Shown here: positions 53,503 to 62,206 of the stretch, in pieces
Numbering within the stretch: position 1 is the stretch's first letter
Layout of the letters: every line of letters starts with the position of its first letter
DNA from: CAJPPJ01 sp963545265
GTDB taxonomy: Bacteria; Bacillota_I; Bacilli_A; RF39; UBA660
Reading direction: 5' to 3'
NCBI GenBank assembly: GCA_963545265.1
Contig: CAUUHY010000005.1
Location: 1 to 64,000, forward strand
DNA length: 64,000 nt
Notes under the pieces: generated by a model
What the model saw: the letters and a program-made list of their open reading frames with translations, nothing else
Databases searched by the model: none
What the model was told of the DNA's origin: nothing
Position numbers and translations under genes: made by a program

Positions 53503-56500
53503 TTAGTTAAGATCTAAGCTTTCTAACAAATCATTTAAATAAGTATATATATTATCTTGATTTAAATAAATTTTTTGAATATATAAAACTATCTTTTTTC
53601 CTTCACTTTTAAATTTAAAGTTTTTATTTATAGATAAAGATTTAACTAATAATTCACCTACATCTATAATATTAGCTATTTCTTCGTTAAATATTATATC
53701 TATAGTTAACTTGTTTTCTACTACTTTTTCTATTTTATATTTATTAGACAAACTATCAAATAATTGTTCTTCCATATACTCTAATATATCTTTGTTAATT
53801 TTTCCAAATCTATCTTCTAATTCTTCCTTTACAATATTAAATTCTTTTCTATTTCGAATAGAGTTAATTTTACTGTGTATTAATATTTTCAAACTATCAT
53901 CTTTTACATAATCATCTGGAACATAGTTAGATAAATTAATATTGCTTTTTATTGTTTCTTTAACTTCTTCTTCCTCTTCTTTAAGTACTTCTCCAGTTTC
54001 TATTCTAGCTATTTCTTCATTTAATATTTTGGTATATAAAGTAATTCCAATACTATCTATAAATCCAGCTTGTTCACTTCCTAAAATATCTCCAGCACCT
54101 CTAATTTCTAAATCTCTAGCCGAAATTTTATAACCGCTTCCAAGAGCAGTATATTCTTTTATACTATTTAATCTTTTTTGTGCTTCATCAGTAAGTAATT
54201 TACTAGGTTTATACATTAAATATGCATATGCAATTTTATTACTTCTTCCTACTCTTCCTCTTATTTGATATAACTGACTAAGTCCAAATTTATCAGCATC
54301 ATAAATTATTAAAGTATTTACATTTGGAATATCTATACCTGTTTCAATTATTGTTGTACAAAGTAATACATCATATTCTTTATTAATAAAACTTTGCATT
54401 TTATCTTCAATATCTTCTTTATTCATTCTTCCATGAATTTTCATTATTCTAGCTTGTGGAACTAAAGTTTTTAATTTTTCGCACTTTTCTTCCATATCAG
54501 ATATATTATTATACAATACATAAACTTGACCATTTCTAGATAATTCTTTATAAATTGCTTCTCTTACTATATATTCATCTTCTTTAAATACATAAGTTTC
54601 TATAGGATAACGATCTACTGGAGGCGTCTCTATTGTAGATATTGATTTTATACCCATTAATGACATTTGTAATGTTCTTGGTATTGGTGTTGCACTCATA
54701 GTTAAAATATCTACATTATTTTTATATTTTTTTAATTTTTCTTTATCTTTTACCCCAAATCTTTGTTCTTCATCAATAATTAATAAACCTAAATTTTCAG
54801 GTTTTATATTATCACTTAATAATGAATGTGTTCCAAATAATATATCTAATTTTGAATTTTTAAGTTCTTGATAAATTTCGTTTTTTTCTTTTAATGATGT
54901 GTACCTATTTATTAATTTAATATTAATAGGAAATTTTGAAAATCTCTTTTTTGCTACTTCATATTGTTGTTTTGATAATAATGTTGTAGGACATAAATAC
55001 AATACTTGTTTTGAATCATTTACAGCTTTAAACATAGCTCTAAATGCTACTTCTGTCTTACCATAACCTACGTCCCCACAAAGAAGCCTATCCATTGGAA
55101 TATCAGAAGACATATCTTTTTTTATCTCTTTTATAGCTTTTAATTGATCTTCTGTTTCAACAAATTCAAAATCATTTTCAAATATTTGCTGCAATTCATC
55201 ATCTTCAGAAAAAGTGTAACCTTTGCTATTTTTTCTTAAAGCATATAAAGTAATTAATTCTTTTGCTATATTCTTTATTTTATTTTTAACTTTTAGTTTA
55301 GTTTTTTTCCATTCTGTTCCACCTAAAGAATTTACTTTAGGTATCATTCCATCTTTGGTAGAATATTTACTAATCAATTCTATTTTCGAAACTGGTATAT
55401 ATAATTTATCATTATTTTTATATATAACTTCTAAATAATCTTTATATTTACCTTTGCTCTCTAAAGTAATTACTCCATTATACATACCTATACCATATGA
55501 TTCATGAACTACATAATCACCTTTAGTTAAGTTAGATATATCAGAAATTTTAACTGAATATTTAAACTTTGTTTTATATTTTTTCTTTTTTATTACATTA
55601 TTATAAATTTCATTTTCAGTTAAAAATATATATTCATCGTATTCAAAACCTTCTGTTAAATAATAATCTGATATTATATTTATTTTATTTTTTTCAATAT
55701 TATCAAAAGTAGTTTCTATCATTGATAAGTTTATATATTTTCTAAAATAAGAAATTTTTTGTTTTGATAAAGAAATTATTATTGTTTTATTTTTTCTGAT
55801 ATTTGAGATTAAAAAATTATTTATAATTTCTACGTTATCATAAAATTTTGGAATAGTTTTAGATTTTAAATTCACTATATTATTAGTTAATTTTTTATTT
55901 TCTAATGTTTCATAATATACCTTTTCTTCTTCATTTATATTATAAAAATTTAAAAATTCGCCTGTTTCTACCTCTTTTATTAATCTATCATACAAATTTT
56001 TAATTATTTCATAATCTTTATATATTGTTACTCTATTGTTTAAATAAGAAGAAATATTTTCATTTGAAACATTTATATCTTTAAAAGGTTTTATTTTTAT
56101 TTCATTAAGATTTTCAAAAGATCTTTGATTTTTCGAATCAAACATTCTAATAGAAGTTATTTCATCTCCAAAAAACTCTATTCTATAAGGAAATTCCTCT
56201 TCTAATCCATATATATCAATAATATATCCTCTATATGCAAAATCTCCAGTTTTAGAAACAACAATATCTTCTTGATATCCTAAATCAAATAATTTAGTTA
56301 TAAGCTTATCTCTATTAATATTTTGATTAAGAGATAATTTTAAAATATTAAATTCATAATCTTTTTTTGAAATAATTTTTTTTATATAACCATCTAGATG
56401 CGTAACTATTATTTTATTATTATCATCTTTTAAAATTGAATTTAATGTTTCTAATCTTGTTATTTTAAATTCTGGACTAGTAGCTAAAGATTTTATAGTA

Positions 56501-56721
56501 AAAAAATCATCATTAGGAAACAAATAAACTTCATTTGTATAATTTAATAATGATTCATAAACTTTACTTGCTTCAAATAAAGATGGAGTAACTACCAAAA
56601 AATTTTTGTTAGTAGTAACATAATTTTTATATATCAACAAAGAAAATAGTTCAGATGTACTCTCAACTATTGTTAAATCATTAGTAAATTTTATATCTAT
56701 TATATCTAATATTTTAGTCAT
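53503..56721 (-). CDS. mfd: transcription-repair coupling factor Mfd
   Basis: Removes RNA polymerase stalled at DNA damage and recruits UvrA. 1072 residues: UvrB-like N-region (~1-350), the CarD-like polymerase-interaction domain (LTKGDYVVHESYGIGMYNGV, ~400-460), helicase domains with LLCGDVGYGKTEVAFRAMF (Walker A), LIIDEEQRFGVKDKEK (DEEQ), SATPIPRTLQMSLMGI, IETGIDIPNVNTLIIYDADKFGLSQLYQIRGRVGRS, and the C-terminal D7. It overlaps pth by eight bases; the pth-mfd pair is conserved in Bacilli. Confidence 0.97.
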   Translation of the reverse strand: MTKILDIIDIKFTNDLTIVESTSELFSLLIYKNYVTTNKNFLVVTPSLFEASKVYESLLNYTNEVYLFPNDDFFTIKSLATSPEFKITRLETLNSILKDDNNKIIVTHLDGYIKKIISKKDYEFNILKLSLNQNINRDKLITKLFDLGYQEDIVVSKTGDFAYRGYIIDIYGLEEEFPYRIEFFGDEITSIRMFDSKNQRSFENLNEIKIKPFKDINVSNENISSYLNNRVTIYKDYEIIKNLYDRLIKEVETGEFLNFYNINEEEKVYYETLENKKLTNNIVNLKSKTIPKFYDNVEIINNFLISNIRKNKTIIISLSKQKISYFRKYINLSMIETTFDNIEKNKINIISDYYLTEGFEYDEYIFLTENEIYNNVIKKKKYKTKFKYSVKISDISNLTKGDYVVHESYGIGMYNGVITLESKGKYKDYLEVIYKNNDKLYIPVSKIELISKYSTKDGMIPKVNSLGGTEWKKTKLKVKNKIKNIAKELITLYALRKNSKGYTFSEDDELQQIFENDFEFVETEDQLKAIKEIKKDMSSDIPMDRLLCGDVGYGKTEVAFRAMFKAVNDSKQVLYLCPTTLLSKQQYEVAKKRFSKFPINIKLINRYTSLKEKNEIYQELKNSKLDILFGTHSLLSDNIKPENLGLLIIDEEQRFGVKDKEKLKKYKNNVDILTMSATPIPRTLQMSLMGIKSISTIETPPVDRYPIETYVFKEDEYIVREAIYKELSRNGQVYVLYNNISDMEEKCEKLKTLVPQARIMKIHGRMNKEDIEDKMQSFINKEYDVLLCTTIIETGIDIPNVNTLIIYDADKFGLSQLYQIRGRVGRSNKIAYAYLMYKPSKLLTDEAQKRLNSIKEYTALGSGYKISARDLEIRGAGDILGSEQAGFIDSIGITLYTKILNEEIARIETGEVLKEEEEEVKETIKSNINLSNYVPDDYVKDDSLKILIHSKINSIRNRKEFNIVKEELEDRFGKINKDILEYMEEQLFDSLSNKYKIEKVVENKLTIDIIFNEEIANIIDVGELLVKSLSINKNFKFKSEGKKIVLYIQKIYLNQDNIYTYLNDLLESLDLN

Positions 56722-57277
56722 TTTTATTATATCTATTCATAAGCTTATCAAAATTACAGATTGGAAAATTTTCTATGATTTCTATTATTTTTTCTTTTTT
56801 ATCATTAAGTATTTTCATATCATCTTGAGTGAATTTTGATAAAACATAATCCTTCATATTATATTTTTTATCATTAGATACTCCTATTCTTAATCTTTTT
56901 ATATTTTCGGTACCTAAATGAAGAAAAATATTTTTTAAACCATTATGTCCTCCGCTTGATCCTTTTTCTCTTAATCTTAATCTTCCTATTTCTAAATTTA
57001 TATCATCTACAATTATCAATATATTTTCAATTGGTATTTTATAAAAATCAACATATTTTCTAAGAACTTCTCCTGTTAAATTAATATAAGATTTAGGTTT
57101 TAAATAAATAACTTTTTTATCGTTTATTTTTTCTTCTATATAATCTCCATTAAATTTTTCTTTAGAAAAAGTTAGATTTTTTGATTTTACATAATAATCT
57201 AACATCATAAAACCAATATTATGTCTAGTATTATAATATTCTTTTCCAACATTTCCAATTCCAACTATTAAATACAT
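56714..57277 (-). CDS. pth: peptidyl-tRNA hydrolase
   Basis: Recycles peptidyl-tRNA. 187 residues: MYLIVGIGNVGKEYYNTRHNIGFMMLDYY with catalytic His, KPKSYINLTGEVLRKYVDFY, ILIIVDDINLEIGRLRLREKGSSGGHNGLKNI and RLRIGVSNDKKYNMKDYVLSKF. The ATG preceded by AAGGAA is used; the upstream in-frame ATG lies in rsmI. Confidence 0.95.
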   Translation of the reverse strand: MYLIVGIGNVGKEYYNTRHNIGFMMLDYYVKSKNLTFSKEKFNGDYIEEKINDKKVIYLKPKSYINLTGEVLRKYVDFYKIPIENILIIVDDINLEIGRLRLREKGSSGGHNGLKNIFLHLGTENIKRLRIGVSNDKKYNMKDYVLSKFTQDDMKILNDKKEKIIEIIENFPICNFDKLMNRYNKND

Positions 57278-57278
57278 A

Positions 57279-58112
57279 TTAATTTCCTTCATGATATTTT
57301 TTATACACTTCTGATTTAGATAAATTTAAATCTTTTGAAGTCTTTTTAATTGCTTCCATTTTTTCAAAACCATCTGATATATATAAATTAACATGGTCTA
57401 TTAAATTTAAATCAGAATAATCTACATCATTATTATTTCCTTCAACCACTATTACAAATTCACCCTTAAGCGTAATAACATTAAAATTATTAATTATGTT
57501 TTCTAATTCATCTCTTACACATTCTTCATACATTTTAGTTAATTCTCTACAAATAGCAACTCTACGATTACCAAAAACAGAATATATAAGGTTTAAAGTT
57601 TCCTGAATATGATGAACCGATTCATAAAAAATAATACTATATTTTATTTTTTGCAAATTTTTTAAATTTTCTATTTTTTTCTTATTATTACCTTTTAAAA
57701 AACCATAAAATAAATATGGATATGGATTTAATCCTGATATTATAAGAGCTGTCGTTGCTGCATTAGCACCAGGTAATCCAATAACTTCATATCCTTCTTC
57801 TATCGCTTTTTTAACTAATATATATCCAGGGTCACTAATAATAGGTGTTCCCCTATCTGTTATAATAGCAACATTTTTATTTGAACTTAAATAATTTATC
57901 ATTAATTCAGTTCTTTTTAATTCGTTTTGTTCATTTGAACTTATAAGTTTTTTTGTTATTTTATAAAATTTCAATAATTCTTTACTAATTCTAGTATCTT
58001 CACAAAAAATAATCTCAACTTCTTTTAAAACCTTTAAAGCCCTATAAGTAATATCTTCCATATTTCCTATAGGAGTTGGCACTAAATATAATATTCCTTT
58101 TTTATTTTCCAT
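57279..58112 (-). CDS. rsmI: 16S rRNA 2'-O-ribose C1402 methyltransferase RsmI
   Basis: 277 residues: GILYLVPTPIGNMEDITYRALKVL at the start, IFCEDTRISKELLKFY, ITDRGTPIISDPGYILVKKA, VIGLPGANAATTALIISGLNPYPYLFYGFL and REL(TKMYEEC). These are the RsmI tetrapyrrole-methylase-fold motifs. It overlaps the TrmN6-like gene by 11 bases, as yabB-yazA-rsmI in Bacillus minus yazA. Confidence 0.95.
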   Translation of the reverse strand: MENKKGILYLVPTPIGNMEDITYRALKVLKEVEIIFCEDTRISKELLKFYKITKKLISSNEQNELKRTELMINYLSSNKNVAIITDRGTPIISDPGYILVKKAIEEGYEVIGLPGANAATTALIISGLNPYPYLFYGFLKGNNKKKIENLKNLQKIKYSIIFYESVHHIQETLNLIYSVFGNRRVAICRELTKMYEECVRDELENIINNFNVITLKGEFVIVVEGNNNDVDYSDLNLIDHVNLYISDGFEKMEAIKKTSKDLNLSKSEVYKKYHEGN

Positions 58113-58821
58113 AATTAAAATATTCCTTTTTTATTTTTTCGTAATATTCTCCATTTTCTTTATGTATAAATAATGGAGAAAGTACTTTTAATCCTGTGTT
58201 TCCACCATTAATAGCTTTTAACATAAATAAATCACTATTAGATTTTTTTTTAGAATATATAAATTTAACTTCTTTAGCTTTGAGATTATATTTTTCTAAT
58301 ACAACTAACAATTCAACAAATCTATCAGTTGGATATACTATATAAAATTCTCCTTTATTTTCTAATAATCGTTTTGAATTTTTTATAAGATCTTCTAAAT
58401 TTAATTTTATTTCATGTCTTGCTATACTTTTTACCTCATTAAAATTAATTTTGCTATTAGGTAAAACTTTATAGTAAGGTGGATTTGTTATTATAATATC
58501 ATATTTTTCATCTTTAAAATTTTTTATATCTTCATGAATTAAATTTATTTGATTAATTTTATCATTTATTTCAACAGTTTCTTTTGCTAATTCATATATT
58601 TCTTTTTGAATTTCTAATGCTGTTATATAATTCTTATATTTATAAGATAAAATAAGAGGAATAGGACAAGTCCCTGTTCCTATATCCAATATTCTTTGTC
58701 GTTCATTTTTAACGTTACAAAAATTTGCTAACAAAACAGAATCTAAAGAAAATTTAAAATATTCTTTATTTTGATATATTTTTATATTTTTATATCCTAA
58801 TAAATAATTTAATTCTTTCAT
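58102..58821 (-). CDS. tRNA1(Val) A37 N6-methyltransferase-like (TrmN6/YabB)
   Basis: 239 residues: FKFSLDSVLLANF, RILDIGTGTCPIPLILSYKYKNYITALEIQ (SAM motif) and IIITNPPYYKVLPNSK (N-P-P-Y adenine-methylase motif). Sequence and neighbourhood (next to rsmI and holB) match Bacillus YabB. The position methylated is inferred from the family. Confidence 0.88.
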   Translation of the reverse strand: MKELNYLLGYKNIKIYQNKEYFKFSLDSVLLANFCNVKNERQRILDIGTGTCPIPLILSYKYKNYITALEIQKEIYELAKETVEINDKINQINLIHEDIKNFKDEKYDIIITNPPYYKVLPNSKINFNEVKSIARHEIKLNLEDLIKNSKRLLENKGEFYIVYPTDRFVELLVVLEKYNLKAKEVKFIYSKKKSNSDLFMLKAINGGNTGLKVLSPLFIHKENGEYYEKIKKEYFNYGK

Positions 58822-58830
58822 ATTTTTTCC

Positions 58831-59586
58831 TTATATTAAATCATAATTTATCTTTTTTAAAAACAACAAATAATTTAGCTTATCAATTACTGTTTTATAG
58901 TTAACATTTGTTTTTAACAACAAATATATATCAAACAAAATTTCTATAACTTTAATTTGTTCTATATTTAAATTATCTATCAAATTATATACTTGAAATG
59001 TTTTTTCTATATTTGAAAGAAACATTTCTTTAGAATTATATTTTTTTTCCATATTATTATAAAAATTATTTTTATTTTCTTTTAAATAATCTATAAAAGT
59101 ATTTAAATTTTCAACTTTTGTTTCTTTCGAAAAATTAACATTTATTGTTACACACCTTGATATTATAGTATCTAATAGTACATTTTTATTTTTAACAACC
59201 AAAAAAGAAATTATATTTTCTTCTGGTTCTTCTAAAAATTTTAATAAAGTATTAGATGAAGATCTATTTAATTTGTATGCTTCATTAATAATATATATTC
59301 TTTTATTATTTGATAAACTTTTAGTAGAATATTTTTTTTCTATATTAACAATGTTTTCTTTGCTAATATTATTTTTTTCAGTATTAATTATAGTAATATC
59401 AAAATTATTATCATTTTTAATTTTTTCTATATTACTTTCAGTTATTTCTTCATTATTTATTTTTAAAGATAATTTTATTAAAAAATCTATTGCTAAATCA
59501 TAATCATCTACAACAAACAAATATGCATGTAATATTTTATTTTCTTTAAAATAAAAATCATAAATTTTTAAAAGTAAATCATCCAT
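58831..59586 (-). CDS. holB: DNA polymerase III delta' subunit, short form
   Basis: 251 residues, shorter than usual (~330). NKILHAYLFVVDDYDLAIDFLI is the start, and KRIYIINEAYKLNRSSSNTLLKFLEEPEENIISFLVVKNKNVLLDTIISRCVTINV is the clamp-loader core with SRC. No Walker A and no zinc knuckle are seen, as expected for the non-ATPase delta' subunit. Its ATG overlaps the recR stop by one base. The C-terminal collar domain seems reduced. Confidence 0.85.
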   Translation of the reverse strand: MDDLLLKIYDFYFKENKILHAYLFVVDDYDLAIDFLIKLSLKINNEEITESNIEKIKNDNNFDITIINTEKNNISKENIVNIEKKYSTKSLSNNKRIYIINEAYKLNRSSSNTLLKFLEEPEENIISFLVVKNKNVLLDTIISRCVTINVNFSKETKVENLNTFIDYLKENKNNFYNNMEKKYNSKEMFLSNIEKTFQVYNLIDNLNIEQIKVIEILFDIYLLLKTNVNYKTVIDKLNYLLFLKKINYDLI

Positions 59587-60182
59587 TATATTTCTTTTCT
59601 TTCTTCTATTGCTTTTTCAAAAGTTAAATTATCAATATATTCAAAATCTGCTCCCATAGGAATTCCACTAGCTATCTTACTTATTTTTATATTAGGGCTT
59701 TTGAATAATTCTTTTATATATAAAGCTGTTGTTTCACCTTCTATACTAGATTTAATAGCTATTATTATTTCAGATATATTATTCGCTTCTAACATATTTT
59801 TTAATTTATCTAAACCTATATCTTCAGGACCTATTCCTTCAATTGGAGATATTAAATTATTCAAAACAAAATATTTCCCGGGAAATATTTTATTCTTTTC
59901 CATAAAGTAAACAATTTTAGGATCTTCTACTATACAAAGTACTTTATTTTCCCTATCTTCATCTATACATATATCACAAAGACCATTTTCATTATCTGTG
60001 TAATTATTACAAATACTACATTTTTTCACACTTTTATATGTATTAATTATAGTATTTGAAATATATTCAATTTGTTCAGAATCCATTTCTAAAGTATAAA
60101 AAGCTAATCTTTCAGCATTTTTTTGACCTATTCCTGGTAATAATTTATATGCATTTACTAAATTTAATATTTTATTATTCAT
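59586..60182 (-). CDS. recR: recombination protein RecR
   Basis: 198 residues: helix-hairpin-helix NAYKLLPGIGQKNAERLAFYTL, four-Cys zinc finger CSICNNYTDNENGLCDIC and a Toprim domain (VLCIVEDPKIVYFMEK ... GIGPEDIGLDKL). Acts with RecO/RecF in gap repair. It is TAATG-coupled to ebfC upstream and holB downstream. Confidence 0.96.
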   Translation of the reverse strand: MNNKILNLVNAYKLLPGIGQKNAERLAFYTLEMDSEQIEYISNTIINTYKSVKKCSICNNYTDNENGLCDICIDEDRENKVLCIVEDPKIVYFMEKNKIFPGKYFVLNNLISPIEGIGPEDIGLDKLKNMLEANNISEIIIAIKSSIEGETTALYIKELFKSPNIKISKIASGIPMGADFEYIDNLTFEKAIEERKEI

Positions 60183-60475
60183 TAAAATAAACCTGGAACC
60201 ATATTAGAATATTGACTCATTTCTTTTTCTGATTCTTCATCTATTTGTTTAAAAACATTATTTATTGCTGTTAAAATCATATCTTCTAATGTTTCTAAAT
60301 CATCTTTTTCTACATATTCTTTTATTTTAATACTTTTTATACTTTTATTTCCAAAAGCCGTTACTTCCACTAAAGAATTAGAATAATTATATTCTTTTTC
60401 TTCTATTTTTTCTTTTTTACTCATTATATCTTTTTGTACTTTTTGCATTTGTTTCATAAGCATTTGCATGTTCAT
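60182..60475 (-). CDS. ebfC: nucleoid-associated protein EbfC/YaaK (YbaB family)
   Basis: 97 residues: MNMQMLMKQMQKVQKDI start, YNYSNSLVEVTAFGNKSIKSIKI (central sheet) and LEDMILTAINNVFKQIDEESEKEM, ending MVPGLF. It is the standard dnaX-ebfC-recR neighbour and binds DNA non-specifically. AGGAG precedes the start. Confidence 0.95.
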   Translation of the reverse strand: MNMQMLMKQMQKVQKDIMSKKEKIEEKEYNYSNSLVEVTAFGNKSIKSIKIKEYVEKDDLETLEDMILTAINNVFKQIDEESEKEMSQYSNMVPGLF

Positions 60476-60486
60476 ATTTGTTTCTC

Positions 60487-61992
60487 CTATTCTATTTCTA
60501 ATATTTTATCAAATATATTTATTTTATTTTCATTTTTTACATTTGTTTCTTCTATGTATTTAGGAAGTATACCTATTTTTTTATTTTCTATATATTTTTT
60601 AGTTTCTTCTTCCCATTCTTTTGTTTCTAAAAATATTAAATTTATTTTTTTATTTAATATTTTACTAAATGTTTTTTCTAAAACATTTTTTTCTGAATCA
60701 AACAACTCTTTTTCTTTTTCATTACATGAATATATTATTGTATTTAAAGAAGCCATTTTTATTTCTTTTTTTAATAATGCAATAATTTTTTTATCATTAT
60801 TTTTTATTATTTCTTCTTTTAACTTTTTTTCATATTCTAGTTTATTTATTTTTTTAGCTTCAACAAAACAATTATTTATTTTTATTTTTATTTCTTCTTC
60901 TGTGAGTTTTTTATCATCTTTTTTTGAATCAAATAAAGCTTCTTCTTTTTGATTTTCATCTTTTTCTTTATTTTCTATTATCTTTATTTCTGTATTTTCT
61001 TTAAAATATTTCAATATATATATTTTAAATAAAAATTCTTGTATTTCAACACTTGATATTTTATTTATTAATTCGTTTAAAAGAGTTATTAATTGATAAT
61101 CAATATTATCAACCATATTGCTTTCGTAATATTTAAGTAAATTTTTAATCAATGTAATAATATCAAGGTTGTTTTCAACTATTTTTTTATATTCTTTAAT
61201 AAAATTGTCTTCATTTTTTTCTATTAAACTATTTGCTAACGGTTTTAATTTTTCAAATGAAATAGTATTTGATATTTTGTATATTAAATCTATATTTATT
61301 TTTTTTCTATCAGAATATGCTATGGCTTTATCCAATATTGTCAAACTATCTCTTAAACCACCAGCTGATAACTCAGCTATTTTTAACAATGCATCTTCTT
61401 CATATTCTATATTTTCTTTTAAACAAATATATTCTAGTTTTTCTTTTATTATCTCTTCAGATATTTTTTTAAATTCTAATACTTGGCACCTTGAAACAAT
61501 AGTATCAGGAACTTTTTTAATTTCTGTAGTAGCCATAATAAATACAACATGTTTTGGTGGTTCCTCAAGTGTTTTTAACAACGCATCAAAAGCTTCTTTA
61601 GTTAACATTTGGATTTCATCTATTATATACACTTTATATTTTAATTCAGTTGGAACTAAGTCTATTTTATTTCTAATGTTTCTGATTTCTTCAACACCAT
61701 TATTAGACGCTGCATCCATTTCTATTATATCAACACTGTTATCGTTTATTTTTTTACAATTTTCGCATTCATCACACGCTTTCAAACCGTTAATATTCAA
61801 ACAATTTATTAATTTAGCATATATTTTAGCTGTACTTGTTTTTCCAGTACCTCTAGGACCAAAAAACAAAAAAGCATGATTAATTTTATTATTTTTAATT
61901 GAATTTTGTAAAATAGTTTTTATTACATCTTGTCCATATAAATCATCAAAATTATTTGGTCTATATTTTCTATAAAGTGCCTTGTAATTCAT
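60487..61992 (-). CDS. dnaX: DNA polymerase III subunits gamma/tau
   Basis: Clamp loader ATPase. About 501 residues from MNYKALYRKYRPNNFDDLYGQ: Walker A FFGPRGTGKTSTAKIYAK, zinc module C-x8-C-x2-C-x2-C (CLNINGLKACDECENCKK), YIIDEIQMLTKEAFDALLKTLEEPP, SRCQVLEFKKIS and LSAGGLRDSLTILDKAI, then domain III and a Lys/Glu-rich tau tail. This ATG (after GGGTGAT) is used; the frame extends 27 codons upstream into parS without homology. An A7 run at 60919-60925 (codons TCA AAA AAA GAT) could yield a truncated form. Confidence 0.96.
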   Translation of the reverse strand: MNYKALYRKYRPNNFDDLYGQDVIKTILQNSIKNNKINHAFLFFGPRGTGKTSTAKIYAKLINCLNINGLKACDECENCKKINDNSVDIIEMDAASNNGVEEIRNIRNKIDLVPTELKYKVYIIDEIQMLTKEAFDALLKTLEEPPKHVVFIMATTEIKKVPDTIVSRCQVLEFKKISEEIIKEKLEYICLKENIEYEEDALLKIAELSAGGLRDSLTILDKAIAYSDRKKINIDLIYKISNTISFEKLKPLANSLIEKNEDNFIKEYKKIVENNLDIITLIKNLLKYYESNMVDNIDYQLITLLNELINKISSVEIQEFLFKIYILKYFKENTEIKIIENKEKDENQKEEALFDSKKDDKKLTEEEIKIKINNCFVEAKKINKLEYEKKLKEEIIKNNDKKIIALLKKEIKMASLNTIIYSCNEKEKELFDSEKNVLEKTFSKILNKKINLIFLETKEWEEETKKYIENKKIGILPKYIEETNVKNENKINIFDKILEIE

Positions 61993-62040
61993 ATAATCAC
62001 CCATATAAATTATAACATTTATATATTTTTTTATAAAGTT

Positions 62041-62056
62041 TGTTTCACGTGAAACC
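62041..62056. promoter_or_regulatory. parS site 1
   Basis: TGTTTCACGTGAAACC matches the ParB-binding parS consensus TGTTTCACGTGAAACA at 15 of 16 positions. It lies between dnaX and the SRP RNA gene, close to the expected origin. Confidence 0.93.
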
Positions 62057-62063
62057 ATAAAAA

Positions 62064-62138
62064 AAGTGCACATACTATTTTTGTATAATGCTGCTTAGTT
62101 CCCTATCTGACATGATTTTACAAAAATAATATTGCACA
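62064..62138 (-). ncRNA. ffs: small signal recognition particle RNA (4.5S-like)
   Basis: About 75 bases. The apex GTCAGATAGGGAACTAAGC contains the Ffh-binding domain IV: a GGAA tetraloop closed by UAG/CUA, with 5' GUCAG and 3' AGCAG internal loops. Flanking arms TATTTTTGTA and TACAAAAATA, and terminal GTGCA/TGCAC, close one long hairpin; a T-run follows. A promoter TTGTTT-17-TATAAT (-10 at 62144-62149) starts it at the right place. The Alu domain of the long Bacillus form is absent. Its place beside dnaX matches Bacillus scr. Confidence 0.85.
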
Positions 62139-62143
62139 AATTA

Positions 62144-62172
62144 ATTATACTCTATATAAAAGCAAAAAACAA
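62144..62172 (-). promoter_or_regulatory. SRP RNA promoter
   Basis: TATAAT at 62144-62149, 17-bp spacer and TTGTTT on the minus strand; the -35 lies in one arm of the gyrA terminator hairpin. Predicted start coincides with the SRP RNA 5' end. Confidence 0.65.
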
Positions 62173-62206
62173 ACGTTTCACGTGAAACAATTTGTTTTTT
62201 GCTTTT
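62158..62206 (-). terminator. gyrA terminator with parS in its loop
   Basis: AAAAGCAAAAAACAAA (62158-62173) and TTTGTTTTTTGCTTTT (62191-62206) are perfectly complementary 16-base arms. They enclose a 17-base centre holding the second parS. The arm overlaps the gyrA stop codon. Confidence 0.75.
62174..62189. promoter_or_regulatory. parS site 2
   Basis: CGTTTCACGTGAAACA, a 15 of 16 match to parS with the full 14-bp palindromic core, 133 bp from site 1. It occupies the loop of the gyrA terminator. Confidence 0.93.

Noticed and set aside
61169..61879. Plus-strand 236-codon frame
   Set aside because: Lies wholly within dnaX on the opposite strand and has no family match.
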